The notes beneath the pieces were generated by a model. That model was given only the letters and a program-made list of their open reading frames with translations, made no database searches and was not told the origin of the DNA. This document shows, piece by piece, positions 1-8,299 of a DNA stretch of 64,000 nucleotides. The translations under genes were made by a program, and so were the position numbers. The first letter of the stretch is position 1. Every line of letters begins with the position of its first letter. This DNA comes from Xanthomonas sp. CFBP 8443 (lineage in GTDB: Bacteria; Pseudomonadota; Gammaproteobacteria; Xanthomonadales; Xanthomonadaceae), in contig NZ_CP102592.1 in NCBI RefSeq assembly GCF_025666195.1, positions 1,860,001 through 1,924,000 of the forward strand, given 5' to 3'.

Positions 1-42
1 GTTGCCCGCGCCGTCGTGCATGCACTGCCTATCGAACCCCGA

Positions 43-2052
43 TTACGGCCAGAGGCGGATCTGCTCGGCGTCGCTGCGCACCATCGGCTGGCCGGCCTTG
101 CAGGTGAAGGTGGCGGCGAAGGACGGAAGGTTGGCCAGCGGGCCGTTGGCGCGCCAGCGGCCCGGCGCGTGCACGTCGGCGGTGACGCGTTGCACCGCTT
201 CGTTCGGCGACAGCTGCTGCGCCCACAGGCCGGCCCAGGCCTTGTAGAACGCCTGCTTGCCGGCGTCGGCGGCGGCGGGCTGGGCGGCGGCGTAGGCCTG
301 CCAGGCCAGTTCGACGCTGCCGATGTCGGTCAGGTCCTGTTCCTGGGTCAGCGGGCCGTTGACCTTGGCGCCCTTCACACCGGGGAAGTCGTAGGCGCCG
401 TACTGCGCCGCGGCGCGCGCGCCCAGCGCGTTCCACGCGTTCTTGTCTTCCGGCGTCCACCAGTTGCGCAGTTCGCCCTTGGCGTCGACCTGGCTGCCCT
501 TGCTGTCGATCGCGCCGATCAGCTCGTGCGCGACCAGCGCGCCGTAGCCGCCGTACAGCGCGGCAGCATCGCCGCCGGCGACGAACACCGGCGGCTGCAG
601 CACCGCGGCGGTGACGATCAGGCGGTTCTGGGCCAGGTCGTAGGTCAGCGCCGGCTGTTGCGGCAGCACGTCCCAGCGGCGATCGGCGTTGCCCTTGCCG
701 ATGCGCTTCATTTCCTCGCGGTGGCGCCAGGTGGAGGCGATCAGCATGTTGCCGCCGAAGCTGCCGCGGCCCATTGGCTGCACGCTGTAGTCCAGGTCGC
801 GGCGCGGCGCGCCGACCTCGATCTTCAGCGCGGCCAGCTTGGCCTGCGCTTCGGCGCGGGCCGGCTCGCTCAGCCAGGTGTTGCGCTTGATCGCGGCGAT
901 CTGCGTCTCGCGCACTTGGTCGGCGATGCTCTCGGCCTGGCGGCGGGCGTCGGCGCTGAGATAGCGGCCGACGTACTCGCGGCCCAGCATCGGGCCGGCG
1001 GCGACGTTGATCGCGTCCAGCACCTGCGTCCAGCGCTGCGGCGGCAGGGTCTGGCCTTCCAGCACGCGGCCGCGGAACTCGAAGCTGGCGTCGCGGAAGC
1101 TCTTGGACAGGTACGGCGCCATCGCATCGCCCACGCGCCAGCGCAGGTAGGCCTTCCACTGCTCGGGCTTGATGCTGGCGATCATGCCGTCCAGCTGCTT
1201 GAACATCTCCGGATCGGCCAGCGACACCAGGTCGTCGTTGACGCCCTGCGCCTTCAGGAACGCGTCCAGCTTCAGGTTGCGGTATTGCTTGTTCAACTCC
1301 TTGGTGGAGATCGGCGCGTAGTTGTTGAACGGGTTGTTGATGCCGGACAGCGACTTGGCGCTGCGCGCCAGCGCGGTCTCGATCTGCAGCACCGACTGGA
1401 CGTCGGCCTCGAGCTTGGCGGCCGGGGTACCGGTCAGGGTCAGGATCTGCTTGACGTAGGCGCGATAGCGGCCCATCAGCGCCACGGTGTCGGCATCGGT
1501 GCGGGTGTAGAAGGCCGGGTCGGGCAGGCCCGTGCCGCCCTGCATGAAGTAGCCGATGTGGCGGTCCAGCGCCTTCAGGTCGACGTCGGCGCCGAAGTTG
1601 AAGGCCACCGGGATGCCGATCTGGTGCAGCGCGGCGATCGAGGCCGGCACGTCCTTGGCCTTCTTGATCGCGTCGATGCGGCTGAGCAGCGGCGCGATCG
1701 GGTTGGAGCCGTCCTTCTCCACCGCCGCTTCGTCCAGGCCGCTGGCCCAGAAATCGCCCAGCGCCTTCTGCACGTCGTTCTGCGGCGCGCGCATCGACGC
1801 GTCGAGCAGGTCGCGCTGCTGTTGCTGCGCGCGCGCGGACAACTGGCCCAGCGCGGTCACCGCGCCGGTCTGCGGCAGCGGGTTGCTCTTCAGCCAGTCG
1901 GCATTGGCGTAGTCGTAGAAATCGGTGCAGGCGGCGCTGACGACGGGCGCCTTGGCGGCGGCGCGCTTCTTCTTGGGCGCGGCATCGGCGGTGGACGCCA
2001 GGGCGATCAGGCCGAGGGCGACAGCGAGGGCAAGCGGACGGGCGTTGAGCAT
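43..2052 (-). CDS. M13-family metallopeptidase homologue, probably inactive
   Basis: A 669-residue exported protein of the neprilysin/PepO (M13) family. Residues 1-25 are a signal peptide (hydrophobic core LALAVALGLIALAS, likely cleavage after ADA), followed by a Lys/Ala-rich linker and the M13 N- and C-terminal domains. Active members carry HExxH, an ExxxD motif with the third zinc ligand, and an NAYY-type substrate motif. Here the HExxH region reads HELIGAID, so the second zinc His is Gly. The GENIADLGG region reads EQDLTDIGS, so the Glu is Gln. The NAYYNP segment reads LTYDLA. The paralogue immediately upstream (2346-4466) keeps all three. Family membership is clear; loss of peptidase activity is inferred from the missing ligands. 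It lies 293 bp downstream of that paralogue, behind a terminator, so it probably has its own promoter. Confidence 0.9.
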   Translation of the reverse strand: MLNARPLALAVALGLIALASTADAAPKKKRAAAKAPVVSAACTDFYDYANADWLKSNPLPQTGAVTALGQLSARAQQQQRDLLDASMRAPQNDVQKALGDFWASGLDEAAVEKDGSNPIAPLLSRIDAIKKAKDVPASIAALHQIGIPVAFNFGADVDLKALDRHIGYFMQGGTGLPDPAFYTRTDADTVALMGRYRAYVKQILTLTGTPAAKLEADVQSVLQIETALARSAKSLSGINNPFNNYAPISTKELNKQYRNLKLDAFLKAQGVNDDLVSLADPEMFKQLDGMIASIKPEQWKAYLRWRVGDAMAPYLSKSFRDASFEFRGRVLEGQTLPPQRWTQVLDAINVAAGPMLGREYVGRYLSADARRQAESIADQVRETQIAAIKRNTWLSEPARAEAQAKLAALKIEVGAPRRDLDYSVQPMGRGSFGGNMLIASTWRHREEMKRIGKGNADRRWDVLPQQPALTYDLAQNRLIVTAAVLQPPVFVAGGDAAALYGGYGALVAHELIGAIDSKGSQVDAKGELRNWWTPEDKNAWNALGARAAAQYGAYDFPGVKGAKVNGPLTQEQDLTDIGSVELAWQAYAAAQPAAADAGKQAFYKAWAGLWAQQLSPNEAVQRVTADVHAPGRWRANGPLANLPSFAATFTCKAGQPMVRSDAEQIRLWP

Positions 2053-2290
2053 CGGGAGCGAATCCGGTCAGGATTAAAGTCGGCGGAGTTTAACAAGCTG
2101 CGGCACGCAGCTGTGTCCGGGTGCGGCGCGCCTGATCCCTGATCTGTTCAGATGGGCGGGTAGGGGGAAGACCGGCGGCCGTCCGGATCGCCGATCGGCC
2201 GCGCCGCTGCGGCCGCCGCCGCCCGTGCGGCAGTGACGGCGGCGCAGCGGACGCTTGGCATCGGACCGGACCGCCGTCCGCGCGCATCGC

Positions 2291-2321
2291 CAAAGAAAAG
2301 GCCCGGACATGCCGGGCCTTT
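2291..2321 (-). terminator. Rho-independent terminator of the M13 peptidase gene
   Basis: A perfect 10-bp stem (2297-2306 with 2312-2321, loop of 5 nt), followed on the minus strand by a T-rich run. It sits 25 bp after the stop of the upstream M13 peptidase gene and separates it from the next M13 gene. Confidence 0.8.
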
Positions 2322-2345
2322 CCGTGTCGCGTCGCTACGGCGTGC

Positions 2346-4466
2346 TTACCAGATCACGACCTGCCGATCGCCGGCGCGGACCATCGGCGAGCCGGCCTTG
2401 CACTGGAACGCGGCGGCGAAGGCCGGCAGGTTCGACGGCGCGCCCATCGCGCGGAACTGCGCCGGGGCGTGCGGGTCGGTGGTCAGGCGCACCATCGCGT
2501 TCTGCGGGGTGTACTTGGTGCGCCACACGGTGGCCCAATTGAGGAAGAAGTTCTGGTCGCGGGTCATGCCGCCGACCTTCGGATCGTCCTTGCCCTCGGT
2601 GGCCTTCTTCAACGCGTCGTAGGCGGTGGACAGGCCGCCCAGGTCGGCGATGTTCTCGCCCAGGGTCAGCTTGCCGTTGACCGGCTTGCCGTCGACCTTG
2701 TACTCGTCGAACTGCTTGACCAGCTTGCCGGTGAGCGCGGCGAAGTTCTTGGCATCGGCCGGCGTCCACCAGTTCTCGAAGTTGCCGCTGGGCCCGAAGC
2801 GCGCGCCCTGGTCGTCGTAGCCGTGGGTCATTTCGTGGCCGATCACCGCGCCGATGCCGCCGTAGTTGAACGCGTCGTCGGCGTTGGGATCGAAGAACGG
2901 CGGCTGCAGGATCGCGGCCGGGAACACGATCTCGTTCTGCAGCGGGTTGTAGTAGGCGTTGACCGTCTGCGGGGTCATGCCCCATTCGGTCTTGTCCACC
3001 GGCTTGCCGATCTTGCCCAGGTTGTACTTGTAGTTGAACGCGGTGGCGGCGCGCACGTTGTCCAGGTAGCTGTCGCGCTGCGTGCTCAGGCCGCTGTAGT
3101 CGCGCCACTTGTCCGGGTAGCCGATCTTCGGGGTGAAGGTCTCCCACTTGGCGATCGCCTTGGCCTTGGTCTCGTCGCTCATCCAGCTCAGGTGCTCGAT
3201 GCGCCCCTTCAGCGCCTGGCGCAGGTTGTCGACCAGCTGCTGCATCTTGGCCTTGGCGTCAGGCGAGAAGGCGACCTTGACGTACATCTGGCCCATCGCC
3301 TCGCCGGCGCCGTCCTCGATGCTGCCGAGCACGCGCTTCCAGCGCGGCTTCATCTCGGCCTGGCCGTTGAGTTCCTTGCCGTAGAACGCGAAATTCTCCT
3401 GCGCGAACGCATCGCTCAGGTACGGCGAGGCGCTGTCGACGGTGTGGAAGCGCAGGTAGGCGCGCCACACCGACGGATCGGCGTCGCCCAGCGCCTTGCT
3501 CACTTCCTGGTGGAACGCCGGGATCGCCAGCGAGAACTTCTCCGGCACCGCCACGCCCTGCGACTCGAAGAACTTGGTCCACGGGAAGTTCGGGGCCAGC
3601 TTGTCGGCCTCGGCCGGGCTGATCGGGTTGTAGGCCAGCTCGGCGTCGCGCGACATCTCTTCGCTGGACTTGGAGACCTTGGCCAGGCGAGTTTCCAGCG
3701 CGATCACGTCCTGCGCCTGCTTGGCCGCATCGGCCGCCGGCACGCCGGACAGCTCCAGCACCTTGGCCACGTGCGCCTGGTAGGCCTTGAGCTTGTCCTT
3801 CTTGTCGGCGTCGAAATAGTAGCCGCGGTCCGGCAGGCCCAGGCCAGCCTGCATCGCGTAGGCGATGTTCATCGACGAGTTCTTGAAGTCGGCCTCGGCG
3901 CCGAAGCCGAACAGGCCGTTTTCGCCCTTGGCCGCGCTCTGACGCAGGTATTCGGCCACCGCCGGGCCGTCCTTGAGTCCGTCGATCGCGGCCAGGTCGG
4001 CCTTCAGCGGCTCGATGCCCTGCGCGTTGACCTTGGCTTCGTCCATGCCCGAGGCCCAGAAGTCGCCGACGATCTTGTCCACGCCCTGCGCGTTGGCGGC
4101 GGCGGCCTGCTTGGCCAGCTGGTGCTGCACGGCGACCGAGCGCTCGTCCAGGATCGAGAACGCGCCCCAGCTGCTGCGGTCCTTGGGGATCTCGTTGGCG
4201 GCCAGCCACTTGCCGTTGACGTAGCCGGCGAAATCGCCGCAGGCGTCCTTGGCCGGATCCAGGTCGTTGGCGTTGAACGCGTTGTAGGCCGGCAGCTTGC
4301 TGGCGTCGAGCTTCAGCTCGGCCGGCGCCGCGGCGGGCGCCGATGCGGCGGCTTCGGTCTTGGCGGTGTCGGCGGCGGGCGCTGCCGCGTCGGGCTTGTT
4401 GCAGCCGCTCAGCGCGGCGCTTACGGCCAGGGTCAACAGCAGCAGTTGGGGATTGCGAAAGGTCAC
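2346..4466 (-). CDS. M13-family zinc metallopeptidase lipoprotein (PepO-like)
   Basis: A 706-residue M13 endopeptidase. The N-terminus is a lipoprotein signal (hydrophobic LLLLTLAVSAALSGC with lipobox Cys at residue 22), then an Ala/Pro-rich linker to about residue 55, so it is probably anchored in the outer or inner membrane facing the periplasm. The catalytic motifs are intact: HEMTHGYDDQG for zinc binding and catalysis, GENIADLGG for the third ligand, and VNAYYNP for substrate binding. It ends in a short W-terminated tail, as M13 enzymes do. It probably degrades peptides in the envelope. A Rho-independent terminator follows directly. The divergent gene at 4700 shares a 233-bp upstream region. 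Confidence 0.94.
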   Translation of the reverse strand: MTFRNPQLLLLTLAVSAALSGCNKPDAAAPAADTAKTEAAASAPAAAPAELKLDASKLPAYNAFNANDLDPAKDACGDFAGYVNGKWLAANEIPKDRSSWGAFSILDERSVAVQHQLAKQAAAANAQGVDKIVGDFWASGMDEAKVNAQGIEPLKADLAAIDGLKDGPAVAEYLRQSAAKGENGLFGFGAEADFKNSSMNIAYAMQAGLGLPDRGYYFDADKKDKLKAYQAHVAKVLELSGVPAADAAKQAQDVIALETRLAKVSKSSEEMSRDAELAYNPISPAEADKLAPNFPWTKFFESQGVAVPEKFSLAIPAFHQEVSKALGDADPSVWRAYLRFHTVDSASPYLSDAFAQENFAFYGKELNGQAEMKPRWKRVLGSIEDGAGEAMGQMYVKVAFSPDAKAKMQQLVDNLRQALKGRIEHLSWMSDETKAKAIAKWETFTPKIGYPDKWRDYSGLSTQRDSYLDNVRAATAFNYKYNLGKIGKPVDKTEWGMTPQTVNAYYNPLQNEIVFPAAILQPPFFDPNADDAFNYGGIGAVIGHEMTHGYDDQGARFGPSGNFENWWTPADAKNFAALTGKLVKQFDEYKVDGKPVNGKLTLGENIADLGGLSTAYDALKKATEGKDDPKVGGMTRDQNFFLNWATVWRTKYTPQNAMVRLTTDPHAPAQFRAMGAPSNLPAFAAAFQCKAGSPMVRAGDRQVVIW

Positions 4467-4699
4467 AAGGAAGCTCCAAGCCGTGATATGGGATGGCCCG
4501 CAGGCCGTGGCGAGACTGTACGCCGCTGTCCCGGGTTTCAGGGGTGTCGAAGGTCATGGGCCGGGCGCGACGGTCAGCCAGCGCAGGGCTGGATGGGACA
4601 GTCGCTGCCGCCAGGTCGCATGCACCACGTCGTTGAATCCGCGCTGCGCTGGCCGGTTGTTGCGACGGACTCGCATATAACTCGCATAGTATTGCCGGC

Positions 4700-6292
4700 A
4701 TGAAGCGCGAACCGTCCTGCGATGCCCTGATCGTCGGCGCCGGCCACAACGGCCTGGTCTGCGCCGCCTACCTGGCGCGCGCCGGCTGGAAGGTCACCGT
4801 GTTGGAGCGGCGCGGCGTGGTCGGCGGCGCCGCGGTCACCGAGGAGTTCCACCCCGGCTTCCGCAATTCGGTGGCGTCCTACACGGTGTCGCTGCTGCAG
4901 CCGAAGGTGATCGCCGATCTGGACCTGGCCGCGCATGGCCTGCGCATCGTGCCGCGCCGCTGCAACAACTTCGTGCCGCTGCCCGACGATCGCTACCTGC
5001 TGGCCGGCGCCGGCATCACCCAGGCGCAGGTGGCGAAATTCTCCGCCCGCGACGCCGAACGCCTGCCGGCCTACGAAGCGCAACTGGAACGCATCGCCGA
5101 CGTGCTGCGCGCGCTGGCGTTGCAGCCGCCGCCGAACGTCACCGATGGTGGCTGGCGGCAGGCGCTGCCGGAACTGCTGCGCGCCGGCCGCCTTGGCCGC
5201 CGCCTGCATGCGCTGGGTCCCGGCCTGCGCCAGGAGCTGCTGGACCTGTTCACGATCTCCGCCGCCGAGTACCTGGAGCGCTGGTTCGAGAGCGACCCGG
5301 TCAAGGCCTTGTTCGGCTTCGACGGCATCGTCGGCAACTATGCCAGCCCCTACACGCCGGGCTCGGCGTATGTGCTGCTGCACCACGTGTTCGGCGAGAG
5401 CAACGGGGTCAAGGGCGCCTGGGGCCACGCGCTCGGCGGCATGGGCGCGATCACCCAGGCGATGGCCAAGGCGGCGATCGCGGCCGGCGCGCAGATCCGC
5501 ACCGACGCCGGCGTGCGCGAGATCCTGGTCGAGGACGGGCGCGCGGTCGGCGTGGTCACCGAACATGGCGAGCGGCTCTACGCGCGCCGCGTCGTCGCCA
5601 ACGTCAATCCCAAGCTGCTGTACGAACGCCTGCTCGACCCGGCGCACGTGCCGGCCGCCACCCGCGAGCGCATGGCGCACTGGCGCTGCGGCTCGGGCAC
5701 GTTCCGGATGAACGTGGCGCTGTCGCGGTTGCCGCAGTTCCGCGCATTGCCGGGGCAGGGCGACCATCTCACCGCCGGCATCATCCTGGCGCCGAGCCTG
5801 GACTACATGGACCGCGCCTACCGCGATGCGCGCGACCACGGCTGGTCGCGCGACCCCATCGTCGAACTGCTGATCCCCAGCACGCTGGACGACTCGCTGG
5901 CGCCGCCCGGCCAGCACGTGGCCAGCCTGTTCTGCCAGCACGTGGCGCCGCAGCTGCCGGATGGGCGCAGCTGGGACGCGCATCGCGACGAGGTCGCCGA
6001 CCTGATGATCGCCACCGTCGAACGCTACGCGCCGGGTTTCGCGGTCTCGGTGCTGGGCCGGCAGGCGCTGACCCCGCTGGATCTGGAACGTACCTTCGGC
6101 CTGGTCGGCGGCGACATCTTCCACGGCGCGTTGAGCCTCAACCAACTGTTCAGCGCACGCCCGATGCTCGGTCAGGCCAACTACCGCGGGGCGATTCCCG
6201 GGCTGTACCTGTGCGGTTCCGGCACCCATCCGGGCGGCGGCGTGACCGGTGCGCCCGGGCACAATGCGGCGATGGCGTTGCTGGGAAAGTGA
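4700..6292 (+). CDS. FAD-dependent oxidoreductase, phytoene desaturase/PYROXD2-like
   Basis: A 530-residue flavoprotein of the amine-oxidase/phytoene-desaturase superfamily, closest in motif layout to PYROXD2-type proteins. The N-terminal dinucleotide-binding signature VGAGHNGLVCAAYLARAG (about residues 12-29) is followed by the Glu that binds the FAD ribose (VLERR). The C-terminal FAD motif is LYLCGSGTHPGGGVTGAPGHNAA-like (about residues 499-521). No transmembrane segment is evident. No carotenoid genes are nearby, so a carotenoid role is not supported and the substrate is unknown. The ATG at 4700 directly follows AT-rich sequence and is the first start that leaves the FAD motif near the N-terminus. 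The gene is transcribed divergently from the M13 peptidases and appears to be alone. Confidence 0.9.
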   Translation: MKREPSCDALIVGAGHNGLVCAAYLARAGWKVTVLERRGVVGGAAVTEEFHPGFRNSVASYTVSLLQPKVIADLDLAAHGLRIVPRRCNNFVPLPDDRYLLAGAGITQAQVAKFSARDAERLPAYEAQLERIADVLRALALQPPPNVTDGGWRQALPELLRAGRLGRRLHALGPGLRQELLDLFTISAAEYLERWFESDPVKALFGFDGIVGNYASPYTPGSAYVLLHHVFGESNGVKGAWGHALGGMGAITQAMAKAAIAAGAQIRTDAGVREILVEDGRAVGVVTEHGERLYARRVVANVNPKLLYERLLDPAHVPAATRERMAHWRCGSGTFRMNVALSRLPQFRALPGQGDHLTAGIILAPSLDYMDRAYRDARDHGWSRDPIVELLIPSTLDDSLAPPGQHVASLFCQHVAPQLPDGRSWDAHRDEVADLMIATVERYAPGFAVSVLGRQALTPLDLERTFGLVGGDIFHGALSLNQLFSARPMLGQANYRGAIPGLYLCGSGTHPGGGVTGAPGHNAAMALLGK

Positions 6293-6520
6293 GGTCGAGC
6301 GCGCGCCGGGTCGCGCAGCGCGACGCGGCGTCGCAATGGCCCTGAGGTGTTTGGAGCGCACGCGGACGGACATCGGGACGAGACCACTGGCCCAACCCTT
6401 GGCGTTCGCACTGTCGAGCTACAGGCGCGATATGTACGGCGGGCGCGCCTACGGGTAAGTCCGTGCCGGGCATAATGCGAGGCTGCTCACGACCGGCGAC
6501 TCCGGACATCAGGCGCATCC

Positions 6521-8110
6521 ATGACCGAACAGGTTCAGCTCTACAACCAGGCCGTCGCCGCGCTCAACCAGCGCGACTGGAGCCTGGCGCAGCGACTCGC
6601 ACAGCACCTGCTGCAGTCGTTGCCGCAGCATCCGGGCGTGCATTTCGTGGCCGGCGTGGCCGCGCTGGAGTTGAAGCAGATGCAGCCCGCCGCGGCGCAT
6701 CTGTACCAGGCGACGACGTTGAATCCGCAACGCGCGGACTACGCCACGCAGCTGGCCAAGGTGCTGGCGATGGGGCGGTTCATGCAGGAGGCGCAGCACT
6801 TCGCCGACAAGGCGATGGCGCTGCGGCCGACCGACGCGCATACGCTGGATACGCTGGGGGTGGTCTATACCCAGGTCAACGAGCATGCCGCGGCGCTGGA
6901 GGCGTTCACCCAGGCGGTGCAACTCGCGCCGCAGCACGCCAGCTTCCATTACAACCTAGGCACCTCGCTGCTGTTCTCCGGGCGGCTGCAGGAAGCCGAG
7001 CAGGAATACCGGGCTTGTCTGGCCCTGGAACCGCGCTACTGGAAGGTCTATCTGTCGCTGTCGCAGTTGCGCAAGTGGAGCGCGGACGAGAACAACCTGG
7101 CCTTGCTGGAGCAGGCGCTGGCTTCGGCCGGCGACGCGCCGGAAGCGGTGCTGTATCTCAACCTGGCACTGGCCAAGGAACACGAGGATCTCGGCGACTA
7201 CCATGCCGCGTTCCGTGGCTACGTGCAGGGCAAGGCGGTGCAGAAGCGCGCGCGCGGCTATACGTCCGAACGCGATGCGGTGCTGTTCGAGGCATTGCAG
7301 CAGGCCTTCCGCGCCGACGCTGCGCCTGCGTCCGGCTTCGACAGCCAGGAGCCGATCTTCGTGGTCGGCATGCCGCGCAGCGGCACCACCCTGGTGGACC
7401 GAATCCTGTCCAGCCATCCGCAGGTGCATTCGGCGGGAGAGCTGCAGAATTTCTCGGTGGCGCTCAAGCGCCTGGTGCGCACGCCATCGCCGGCGATCCT
7501 GGACGTGGCCACGCTGACCCGGTTGCAGGGGCTGGACTGGCGCGAACTCGGCCGCGCCTACGTCGAGTCCACCCGTCCCGGCACCGCAGCCAAGCCGCGT
7601 TTCGTGGACAAGCTGCCGCACAATTTTCTGTACGTGGGGCATATTGCGCGCGCGCTGCCGAACGCGCGCATCGTCTGCCTGCGGCGCGACCCGATGGACA
7701 CCTGCCTGAGCAACTTCCGCCAGCTGTTCGCGCTGTCCTCGCCGTACTACGACTATTCCTTCGACCTGATGGACGTCGGCCGCTACTACCTGATGTTCGA
7801 GCGTTTGATGGCGCATTGGCGCGCGCTGTTCCCGCAGCGTCTGCTGGAAATCGACTACGCAGACCTGGTGCTGGAGCAGGAGCCGACCACGCGCCGCTTG
7901 CTGGAGTTCTGCGGCTTGCCGTGGGACGAGGCCTGCCTGCGTTTCGAGCAGAATCAGGCGCCGGTGGCCACCGCCAGCGTGGTCCAGGTGCGCACCTCGA
8001 TGACCCGCGCCTACATGGGGCGTTGGCAGCGCTACGGCGAGGATCTCGCCGAGCTGAAACGGCTGCTCGATACGCAATCGCTCGAAGCGACGGAGCAAGG
8101 CAGCCGCTGA
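6521..8110 (+). CDS. TPR-repeat sulfotransferase
   Basis: A 529-residue two-part protein. Residues 1 to about 200 are tetratricopeptide repeats (motifs such as GVHFVAGVAALELKQ, LGVVYTQVNEHAAALEAF and YNLGTSLLFSGRLQEAE), a protein-interaction module. From about residue 275 comes a sulfotransferase domain with the 5'-phosphosulfate loop VVGMPRSGTTLVDRILSSHP of PAPS-dependent enzymes and a conserved 3'-phosphate region near VDKLPHNFLYVG and VCLRRDPMDTCLSNF. The family includes tyrosyl-protein and small-molecule sulfotransferases; the substrate here is unknown. No signal peptide is visible, so it is probably cytoplasmic. A -10-like CATAAT lies about 45 bp upstream of the ATG. It converges with the TonB receptor gene at a shared terminator. 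It is not the RaxST type, which lacks TPRs. Confidence 0.9.
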   Translation: MTEQVQLYNQAVAALNQRDWSLAQRLAQHLLQSLPQHPGVHFVAGVAALELKQMQPAAAHLYQATTLNPQRADYATQLAKVLAMGRFMQEAQHFADKAMALRPTDAHTLDTLGVVYTQVNEHAAALEAFTQAVQLAPQHASFHYNLGTSLLFSGRLQEAEQEYRACLALEPRYWKVYLSLSQLRKWSADENNLALLEQALASAGDAPEAVLYLNLALAKEHEDLGDYHAAFRGYVQGKAVQKRARGYTSERDAVLFEALQQAFRADAAPASGFDSQEPIFVVGMPRSGTTLVDRILSSHPQVHSAGELQNFSVALKRLVRTPSPAILDVATLTRLQGLDWRELGRAYVESTRPGTAAKPRFVDKLPHNFLYVGHIARALPNARIVCLRRDPMDTCLSNFRQLFALSSPYYDYSFDLMDVGRYYLMFERLMAHWRALFPQRLLEIDYADLVLEQEPTTRRLLEFCGLPWDEACLRFEQNQAPVATASVVQVRTSMTRAYMGRWQRYGEDLAELKRLLDTQSLEATEQGSR

Positions 8111-8250
8111 GGCGGCACGTATCTTCCGATAGCGAACTGGCCGAACGCCAAAGGCCGCACCATTGCGCGTGCGGCCGTGGGTCATTGTGGACGCCAAAAC
8201 GGGCACTTGCAGCCGCTGTCGCATAGATCCCGCCAGCACGCGCCACGCAT

Positions 8251-8280
8251 AAAAAAAGCCCACCCTCGCGGGTGGGCTTT
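8251..8280 (-). terminator. Strong terminator downstream of the TonB receptor gene
   Basis: An 11-bp perfect stem (8255-8265 with 8270-8280, loop 4 nt). Read on the minus strand it is followed by a run of T residues, ending the receptor transcript. On the plus strand only three T follow, so it would terminate the sulfotransferase gene less efficiently. Confidence 0.85.
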
Positions 8281-8299
8281 GGTGTCGCTTGAGGCTCGA

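Noticed and set aside
16..2142. Long plus-strand open frame over the first M13 gene
   Set aside because: It is antisense to a gene with clear M13 similarity and its translation is Arg/Ala/Gly-rich with no motifs. High GC makes such shadow frames common (also 2469-4703 +, 8177-11212 +, 46191-47777 -, 49529-51772 -, 54334-56541 -).
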